Shown one piece after another: positions 57,188 to 64,000 of a stretch of DNA of 64,000 nt (its first letter is position 1; every line of letters begins with the position of its first letter). The DNA lies in the NCBI GenBank assembly GCA_001600695.1, contig BCKQ01000004.1, positions 980,434-1,044,433 on the forward strand, written 5' to 3'. The position numbers and the translations under genes are program-made. The notes beneath the pieces are model-generated. The model did not search any database. It saw nothing but the letters and a program-made list of their open reading frames with translations, and was not told the origin of the DNA. The stretch is from Ascoidea asiatica (taxonomy: Eukaryota > Ascomycota > Saccharomycetes > Ascoideales > Ascoideaceae).

Positions 57188-58048
57188 ATGAATTTTAAAT
57201 TAATATTTATAATAAATTTAATTATAATATATATAATAAATTATTCAATTGCAGATGTTTCAGTTTCGAAACCTTTAGCAGATTCAACATTCACAGTTTC
57301 AAATTCTAAAGTTTCTGTTGAAATTAGATGGGTTGATTCAGGTGGTTCACCAAAAATTTCATCAGCTACAAGTTATACATTTACATTATGTACAGGACCA
57401 AATTCAAATATTATTGCATTAGATGTTATTGGTTCAAATATTGCTTCAAGTAAATTTAAAGATGATTATTCATATACAGCTTCAATTGATTCAAGTATTG
57501 GTAAAACTGGAATTTATTATATTCAAATATATACATTATATTCAAATGGTTTTACAATACATTATTCAAAAAGGTTTAAATTATCTGGGATGACTGGAAC
57601 TCAAACAACATCTGGATTAATATCAGATAATCCACCAGATGCACAATATTCATTAAAAACTACAGGTACAGATACAACAGATGGTACATCAATTGCTACA
57701 ATAAATTCAGCATCATTTTCAATACCATATACTTTACAAACTGGTAAAACAAGATTTGCACCAATGCAAACACAACCTGGTACTACAATCACTGCAACTA
57801 CATGGTCAATGAGATTTCCAACATCATCAGTTAGTTATTATAAAACAATTCAAGGATCACCAATTGTATTTTCAACAATTACACCAGCTTGGTCATATGT
57901 ACGAACATCATATATTAATCAAGCATCAGCAGCACCATATCCAAGTAATAATGGTGGTTGGTATAGTGCAAATCATAATATTATTAAACCAACAAAAATT
58001 AATATAAATACTTTACATAGAAGATGGATTGATGATGATAAAGAATAA
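57188..58048 (+). CDS. KNH1: Kre9/Knh1 family cell wall beta-1,6-glucan assembly protein
   Basis: 286 residues (S. cerevisiae Kre9: 276). Residues 1-22 form a signal peptide ending in SIA before DVSVSKP. The N-terminal Ig-like domain has VSVEIRWVDSGGSPKIS and TSYTFTLCTGPN. YIQIYTLYSNGFTIHYSKRF follows, then a Thr/Ser-rich linker. The C-terminal block SIPYTLQTGKTRFAPMQTQP, ATTWSMRFPTSSVSYYKT and PSNNGGWYS is diagnostic. Kre9/Knh1 are secreted O-glycoproteins required for beta-1,6-glucan. The symbol covers the KRE9/KNH1 pair; I cannot say which is the orthologue, and only one copy is in this window. Alternate TATT/TCTA repeats follow the stop. Confidence 0.93.
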   Translation: MNFKLIFIINLIIIYIINYSIADVSVSKPLADSTFTVSNSKVSVEIRWVDSGGSPKISSATSYTFTLCTGPNSNIIALDVIGSNIASSKFKDDYSYTASIDSSIGKTGIYYIQIYTLYSNGFTIHYSKRFKLSGMTGTQTTSGLISDNPPDAQYSLKTTGTDTTDGTSIATINSASFSIPYTLQTGKTRFAPMQTQPGTTITATTWSMRFPTSSVSYYKTIQGSPIVFSTITPAWSYVRTSYINQASAAPYPSNNGGWYSANHNIIKPTKININTLHRRWIDDDKE

Positions 58049-59516
58049 TTACATATTTATTTATTTATCTATTTATTTATCTATTTATTCATCTATTTAT
58101 TCATCTATTTATTTACACATGGACTATGACTTTGACTATATGGCTTGTTTACTTTATTAATTTTGATATGTATTTTGATTTGTATTGTTTTGTTCTTTTT
58201 TTCGTTTCTTCCTTTTTTCGTTTCTTCCTTTCTTCATATTTCATTATATCTTTTATTTATTATAACTATTTTGTTTCATTTTTTAGTTTTTTTAGCTTTT
58301 TTTTTTTTCTTTTTATCAGCACTTTTATTATTAAAATACTTACTTACTTATTATTATATAACTAGGTTTTTTTATCTGTAATTTAATCTGTAATTTTATT
58401 AAAAAAATAAAAAGGTACCTTTAATTATTATGTTACTATAGTTACTGTAAACATTGTAAATACAATGTAAGATTAGTTAATGTGATTTTTAGATTATGTA
58501 AATCATAAAAACAAAGCCTCGATGTGAAAAGTAGAAAAAAAAAAAAAAGGGTCTCTCATACATTTAAAATATCTTTTAGTAAATTAGTTTCGTTTAGTTT
58601 TAGTTTCTTTGTTTTTTTACGTGTTTTAGAATTCGATCTCTTCAAAAATCAATTTCAGAAACTTTGAAGTAATAACTTCTTTTAAATATAAAAAATCAAA
58701 AATCATGTTATAATCTATTTTTAAAACCAATTACATTTCAATTCCTGTAAAATAAATAGATGAGAGTGAATAAATAAATAAATAAATCAAATCACCAAAG
58801 CCATTTGCCATACACAAGGAAAGAAACCTTTTTTTTGATTTGCTCACATTCTTTTCATTGGCGCTTCTGCAAAAAGAAAGTTTTGAGAATGAGAGAAAAT
58901 ATTACGTAATCGGAGAAAAGAGAAAGAAGCAGAAGAAAGAGAGCACGTGGCTACCGCTGAATGAGTCACGAGTCAGCAGTATGGCTGAGTCACAGCTGAC
59001 ATAATCCGGGTCCGAGTGAAGCCAATTCTGCAACGTTACGGTGGAAAATCAGGGAAATCAGGGAAATCAGATAAATTAGACGCTGTCTGAAGTGAAAAGT
59101 ATCAGCCGAGAATCAAAACACAAGAATCCACAAAAGCGTTCACGAGGTTTTCCTCTTTAACTGGTATGAGATTATTGTGAGAGCTCAAATTTATAGTTGA
59201 AAATCCCCTTTTGAAATGCTTTATATTTAGTGCACATTGCCCTGGTTTCCTATTTTCAGGCACGATTTAGTGCACATTGCCGTGGAAACAACGGAGTCTC
59301 ATTACAGCCATTGTTCAGATTTGTAGGCGAATTGGGTGACAGTGTCAATTAGGCTGAAAATAGTATTGGAATGATTCAAAAATATTCATTTCTTCTCCAA
59401 AAATGATATAATTTACATCATTTAAATCGCTTTTTAAACCATAATAAGAATCAAATCAGACTTGAATGAAACCATTCTTCAAGCTCGTCTTTTTTACATA
59501 TCTTTCATCGCAATTC
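58049..59516. other. Intergenic region KNH1 - tRNA-Ser(CAG)
   Basis: 1.5 kb. ATCTATTTATTT repeats lie just after KNH1 (58050-58115), followed by T-rich sequence. From 58850 to 59350 it is GC-richer, with a CACGTG / TGAGTCA / TGAGTCA cluster (58944-58992), a GGGAAATCA tandem (59050-59070) and the direct repeat TTTAGTGCACATTGCC at 59226 and 59267. No protein gene is seen. Confidence 0.5.
58944..58992. promoter_or_regulatory. CACGTG and two TGAGTCA sites (bZIP/bHLH cluster)
   Basis: CACGTG at 58944-58949, ATGAGTCAC at 58961-58969 (a perfect Gcn4-type site) and TGAGTCA at 58986-58992, within 49 bp. The nearest downstream gene is the tRNA (0.5 kb), then STE4 (1.7 kb); KNH1 ends 0.9 kb upstream. 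The target gene is unclear. Confidence 0.4.
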
Positions 59517-59647
59517 GATACAGTGGCCGAGTGGTTAAGGCGCCGCCCACAGATTAAAATTGTTGTCAGATTTAAAAAACTGACTCGACAATAAATCTTG
59601 AAAGGCGTTAGGTTTATCCTTCGCAGGTTCGAATCCTGTCTGTGTCG
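59517..59647 (+). tRNA. tRNA-Ser(CAG) with a 49-nt intron; reads CUG codons
   Basis: Acceptor GATACAG pairs with CTGTGTC. Box A is GGCCGAGTGG and box B GGTTCGAATCC. The T-arm is GCAGG/CCTGT, there is a long variable arm (AGG-TTTAT-CCT) and discriminator G73, all serine features (leucine tRNAs use A73). After the invariant AAGGCG the anticodon arm reads CCGCC-C-A-CAG-A, then an intron 59554-59602, then A and GGCGT. Counted from the same point, S. cerevisiae tRNA-Ser(CGA) has C-T-CGA-A and Candida tRNA-Ser(CAG) has T-G-CAG-G, so the anticodon is CAG (59550-59552) with A33. The intron starts after position 37 and forms a TTGTC/GACAA hairpin, and its AATCT pairs with AGATT at the anticodon, as expected for a tRNA intron. 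Pair 27-43 is a C-U mismatch. A T-run terminator follows. Confidence 0.9.
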
Positions 59648-59650
59648 TTG

Positions 59651-59657
59651 TTTTTTT
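59651..59657 (+). terminator. RNA polymerase III terminator of tRNA-Ser(CAG)
   Basis: Seven consecutive T, four bases after the discriminator base of the tRNA. Confidence 0.85.
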
Positions 59658-60010
59658 GTGTATTGTTCTATGATATATAATTATATCACATAATCATACA
59701 ATATAATTTTATCATTTATTTTCCTTCATCTTTCAATCAAGTTCTCTTTTGCACTTTTCAGACCTGCTTTGTTTTTTCCACTCTTCTGCTGCATTTCTAA
59801 GGCCATTTCGATCTTTGCTTTAAGCTCTGCTCCGGCGTGCTCGTGCTCGCTCCCGCTTTCGCCGTCAAACCAGGTTTGGAAGCACCACAAAACTGGTCTC
59901 AGATCTTATTGTTGTTGCACTTGTTGTCCTAAATACATTTATTCTGAGTCCTGGAATTATAATCTCCTTCAGTGGCAAAATATTGGATTATTTCATTCAT
60001 TTTATAAATC

Positions 60011-60068
60011 TAATGAATATGAATATGAATATGAATATGAATATAAATATAAATATGAATATGAATAT
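60011..60068. repeat. (ATGAAT)n microsatellite
   Basis: An array of GAATAT/ATGAAT hexamers, the reverse complement of the ATTCAT array upstream of RUB1. Confidence 0.85.
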
Positions 60069-60584
60069 CAAAAGATGTAAATGTCTTAAAAATGATACTT
60101 CAAAATAAAAGTTATTAACTGTTTTCATTCAATTCAATTCAAAATATGATAATTTCACAAAATTTAGGAAATTGAGAAGATTTTTATTTTAAAGTTTCAA
60201 TATTAAACTATTTAATAAATCTAAAGAAATTTTGTACTATTAATTTTCTTCACATTTCTGATTTGAGGCAACTTATAAATCATAACAAACTTTTAATACT
60301 TTGATATTCTAATATTCTAATATTTTATTATTAAAAGATTTAAAGATCATATATTAAATAATATATTAAATATTATATTAAAGAAAATATTATGAAAAAA
60401 ATGGCTTTAATGGTGATAAAAGTAGTAATTGAGTTTGTAAATGTGTGAGAAATTGAAACTTACAAATAAACTAAGAAGAAGAATTTATCAATCCATTCAA
60501 GAAATTACACTGCATCAATTGGTAAATCTAAAATAAAAAAAAAAGAAAAGCAAACAATTATCAATTTATATTTTACAGTATATA

Positions 60585-60615
<31 letters not shown>

Positions 60616-60708
60616 AATTAATCCATTAATTATATACAAATATTTAAATTTTTTTTATGATTAATCATATTTTTTTAATAAAATACAAAAATATATTTTT
60701 TTCAAATA

Positions 60709-61496
60709 ATGAGTACATTAACTTCAATAAATAATAGAAATAAACTTTCAAAAGATATTGAAGAATTAAATTATAAAATAAAATTAATTGATAATGAAGA
60801 ATTACTTTTAAAAAATCAATTAATTAAAAAAAATCAAAGATTAAAAGATTCAAATTTAACTAAAATTTTTAATGATCTTGATAATAATAACATTAATAAT
60901 AATAACTCAATTAATAATATAAATGAAATAAAATTAAAAAAATTATATGAATTAAAAGGTCATTATAAAAATAATAATAGAATTCAAAATATTAAATGGT
61001 CTTTTGATAGTAAATTTTTAATTTCTTCTGATAATGAACATAGATTATTATTATGGGATGCAATGAATGGTTTTAAAATTGGAATGTTAAAATTAAATCA
61101 AACTGAATATCCAACTTGTTTATCAATATCTAATGATAATAGATTTATTTCTTTAGGTAATTTAGATAATAGATGTATAATTTATAAATTACCTGATTAT
61201 CAATCAATTTTATCTTATGTATTTAATAATCATTCAAATAATAATATTTCAAATAATTATAATAATAAAAATAATAATATTGAATTAAAAAATATTTATA
61301 ATGATAAACCAAGTATTAAAAATATTTTACAAATTTCTGATAATAAAGGTTATATGACTGAATGTTCATTTATAAAAAATGATGAAAATAAATTAATAAC
61401 TGCTTCAACAAAATTAATTAATTTATGGGATTTAAATAAAAATCTAATTATTCAAAAATTTGAACAAGGAATTGATGAAATTTTATCAATGGATTT

Positions 61497-61530
<34 letters not shown>

Positions 61531-62367
61531 TTATTTATTGTAGGATGTTGTAATGGTAGTGTTAAAGCATATGATTTAAGAATTAGTAAATCAATTTTAA
61601 AATTTAATATTAATAATAGTTATAGTCCTAGTAATGGTAATGGTAATACTCATATCAATGGACATAATAATGATAATAGCTTTAGTAGTAGTGGTAGTAG
61701 TAATGAATATTTAATGAATTATGGAAATGATATAACTTGTTGTAAATTTTTACCAATAAATAATGGTATTCATAAACAATTCTCAATAGGTACTAATGAA
61801 AGAGATATTTACCTTTATGATCTAAGATGTGGTTCAATGGAATTGCAAAAATATTCTTATAATGATGTCTGCGGTTTTAATAATATAAATATAAATAATA
61901 TTAATAATAGTTTTAATGGTGAAAATACAAATTCTATTATAGATGAATTAAATTTATATTCAAGAAATAATCCAAGAGTTGAAATTGAAAATTTTAATTA
62001 TAAATATGATTCAGAATTGGAATTTAATTCAAAATTGATTAATGGATTATTACCTCAAAATCAAGAGAATATAAATCACCAAGATAATACCTTAAACAGT
62101 ACCCTGAATAATACTCAGAATAATAACCTGAATTCATATATTAATAGTGAAGATGATGATGGTATTATAGATATAAATTTTTCTCAATCTTGTAGATTAA
62201 TGTTCACCACAATTGATGGTATTGGTGGAGTTGTATGGGATATATTAAAAGGCACTATTGTCAAAAAATTTGATGATATTGGTCATATGGCAATTAGTCC
62301 AAATGGGTTAGCATTGGCTACAGATTCAATAACTAAAAATACCATTAATATATCGTGTGTGACATGA
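60709..62367 (+). CDS. STE4: G-protein beta subunit, Ste4-like
   Basis: 552 residues (S. cerevisiae Ste4: 423). An N-terminal helix (DIEELNYKIKLIDNEELLLKNQ) suits the gamma-binding coiled coil. The WD propeller follows: LKGHYKNNNRIQNIKWSFDSKFLISSDNEHRLLLWDAMNG, ITASTKLINLWDL, CNGSVKAYDLR and the Gbeta-specific SQSCRLMFTTIDGIGGVVWDILKGTIVKKF. Gbeta/Ste4 transmits the mating pheromone signal from the receptor-bound G protein at the plasma membrane. Asn-rich inserts interrupt several blades, and the last blade is short: after KKFDDI the usual GH-containing loop and closing WD are missing (ending NISCVT). Two CTG codons fall in an Asn/Thr-rich insert. The divergence lowers confidence slightly. 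Confidence 0.82.
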
Positions 62368-62955
62368 TTTAGAAAACCCTTGCTGAATTTTCTTCAATTA
62401 TAATTATGTACTTCAACAGCAAAAATAATTAATCAAATTAATTTCAAAATTTTCATGATATATGCCACATTTGAATTCAACTACACCAATATCATCAAAT
62501 CTAATTCATCACAATAACCATTTCCACTGGTCTAATTATTATTTATACACAATATTTAATTTAATAGAAAATTCAATTTAATGAAATACTTTTAATGCTA
62601 AATATTTTATTCAGGCAGTTTCTGTAAAAAATATTTCACCATCGAAACTGAGACCATGATTACGGTACTACTTTTTTGCAGTAAAATCAAATATTAAAAA
62701 CTCAGAATTTCAGAAATTAAAACTATCAAGCTGAACAAATTAAATTTCAATTAAACAAATATGTTGGAAATTGAAACGAATAATACAACAAATAAGTTAA
62801 TGCAACTAGAAAAAAAAAATAACTTGAAAAAAAATACAATTAATGAAAGGGATATTAATTGGTAATTGTGAATAAATTAAAAATTAATTTAATATGTTAC
62901 ATTTATGAATCAAGAAAATTTTTTCGAGATTTCAGTACCGAAATTGATTTTGAAG
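62368..62955. other. Region between STE4 and the inverted repeat
   Basis: About 590 bp of AT-rich DNA after STE4, with no gene seen. Confidence 0.4.
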
Positions 62956-64000
62956 AGATACGAGTATCTTCGAAATAAAACATGAAATTAACAAGCAAAG
63001 TTAAAACAAATTACACCATTATTAAAGTAATAAGATTTCAATTCAGATTTCCCAATAATAGTAGTAAATCTCCATGCACTGAAAAGCATATTTTTCATGT
63101 ACAGTTGATGAAACGAACACCATTCAGGAGTGAACATGTAGAAATCAAAGAAACTTTCCAATAAGTGATTCTTGCCTGAGAGAAATGAAAAAAGACATTC
63201 AGATAATTGATATAACTGAAAAAGACAAAACACCAAATTAAGTGAAACCACTGAACCTATTAGGAAAATAACATTCAATAAATGCTCTAATTTTTTAATC
63301 ACTTATCATCGGAGTAAAAGTTTCAATTGCAATTAATGAAATTAGTGAAATCCATTAAATTCTCCAAACTTTCATAACTCAAACTTTGCTTAAGAAAATC
63401 TCATAAAAAATAAATTGAAAAATAGCATAAACCTTATAAAGTGGCTGCGTGCAATCAAAGACAACTAAGCATCAATTGGAAAATCTCAGAATTACTGAGA
63501 TTAAAAGAAAGTATGTGTATAAACAGCTGATAACTCGTTAATTTCGATAACAAGATTCTTGCAAGATATTTGTAATAGTTACGAAAAATCCATCATAGAA
63601 TATTTTTTACTTACACGCTACTGCAAGTCAATTCAGTCACTCTCAGAAGTCCATTCGATTCTCACCACTAAACCCACAAAACTACCACAATGACTAAACT
63701 GTCCCAAAATTTAGTTGAAAAAAAAGCTATCAGGATTCCTAACAGATATTAATTTCCTGTTTACAACCGAGTAACTCTATAACTATCTGGTTGAATGAGC
63801 GAAAAATGCGGTTTGTACTAATCAATTTTCTTCCACTTTAGCCTGCATCCAAAATAATATTTCTGCATTTCTATTCCAATTCTCATAAAGTTTCTTATTG
63901 ATCACTGCGCAAATAAATAATGGTTTAAATTCAATTCTCTTTCAGATTTACCACCCAGAAATTTATTACACTTTTCTTTTAATCGTTTACCTTTTATCAT
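62956..64000 (-). repeat. Long inverted repeat, right arm (cut by window edge)
   Basis: Reverse-complement copy of 36594-37662; position 64000 corresponds to 36594. Near-identity holds from about 63300 to 64000. The part at 62988-63300, which contains an open frame, is more divergent. The boundary near 62956 coincides with the sequence GATACGAGTATCTTCGAA. It presumably continues beyond the window. Confidence 0.9.
62988..63302 (-). pseudogene. ORF of unknown function inside the inverted repeat, right copy
   Basis: Minus-strand frame open from just after a stop at 63303 down to TAA at 62988. No ATG occurs before the shared LYMKNMLFS block. The frame shows a hydrophobic stretch (VIFLIGSVVSLNLVFCLF), then SGKN, PEWCSF, WRFTTIIGKSEL and ICFNF shared with the left copy. 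A CTCTCAG just before GCAAGAATC could be a splice acceptor, so this may be a last exon. Function unknown. Confidence 0.3.

Larger units (their letters stand above)
59648..60708. other. Intergenic region tRNA-STE4
   Basis: 1.06 kb. 59760-59930 is GC-richer with overlapping ORFs of no recognisable domain. 60011-60068 is an (ATGAAT)n array and 60590-60615 a (TA)n run. The last 400 bp are very AT-rich and probably the STE4 promoter. I looked for but did not find clear tandem TGAAACA pheromone response elements. Confidence 0.45.

Noticed and set aside
36594-64000. A flip/flop mating-type locus flanked by the inverted repeats
   Set aside because: No alpha-box, homeodomain or HMG-box frame and none of the usual MAT neighbours is visible inside or beside the repeats.

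Overview
The window reads as nuclear DNA of an ascomycete budding yeast (Saccharomycotina). Evidence: very AT-rich sequence, compact genes that are mostly intron-free, introns with GTATGT/GTAAGT donors and TACTAAC-type branch sites, Asn-rich low-complexity stretches, and yeast-type gene content (TFB6, SSL2, DOP1, TRM8, URA4, SWD1, SGM1, MTQ2, TEP1, RUB1, CLF1, KNH1/KRE9, STE4). The most informative single feature is an intron-containing tRNA at 59517-59647. It has serine-tRNA features (long variable arm, discriminator G73) but reads CAG as anticodon, with A instead of U at position 33. That is the signature of a yeast in which the CUG codon is read as serine. In-frame CTG codons are nearly absent from the conserved genes here. 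An Ascoidea/Saccharomycopsis-type (CUG-Ser2) yeast is my guess, but the window alone cannot prove the genus. CTG codons below are given as Leu only provisionally.

Layout. 0-5 kb: TFB6 (cut by the left edge) divergent from SSL2; both encode TFIIH proteins, and in S. cerevisiae Tfb6 releases Ssl2 from TFIIH. 5-11 kb: an MCH-type transporter, then a spliced LDO45-like gene with an LDO16/OSW5-like gene nested in its last exon. 11-20 kb: minus-strand DOP1, a zinc-knuckle/T5orf172 protein and a DUF1279-like mitochondrial protein. 20-23 kb: TRM8 and URA4 in tandem. 23.8-29.5 kb: an Asn-rich Zn2Cys6 regulator with 3.5 kb of upstream DNA that contains unusual GC-richer islands. 29.5-34.3 kb: SWD1 and SGM1.

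34.3-42.7 kb is a different kind of DNA: ambiguous bases, an assembly gap with a duplicated flank, a broken orphan gene, degenerate direct repeats near both ends, and a 1.07-kb sequence that recurs inverted at the right edge of the window. 42.7-47.9 kb: MTQ2, a prenylcysteine-oxidase-like gene, a spliced glutaredoxin-like gene and a spliced GATA factor. 50.4-62.4 kb: TEP1, spliced RUB1 with two 18-nt exons, CLF1, KNH1/KRE9, tRNA-Ser(CAG) and STE4. The inverted copy of the repeat starts at about 62.96 kb and runs off the window.

All start codons given are ATG. Coordinates of spliced genes span all exons, and the exon limits are in the evidence text. Family assignments rest on motif recognition by eye; no database search was possible.
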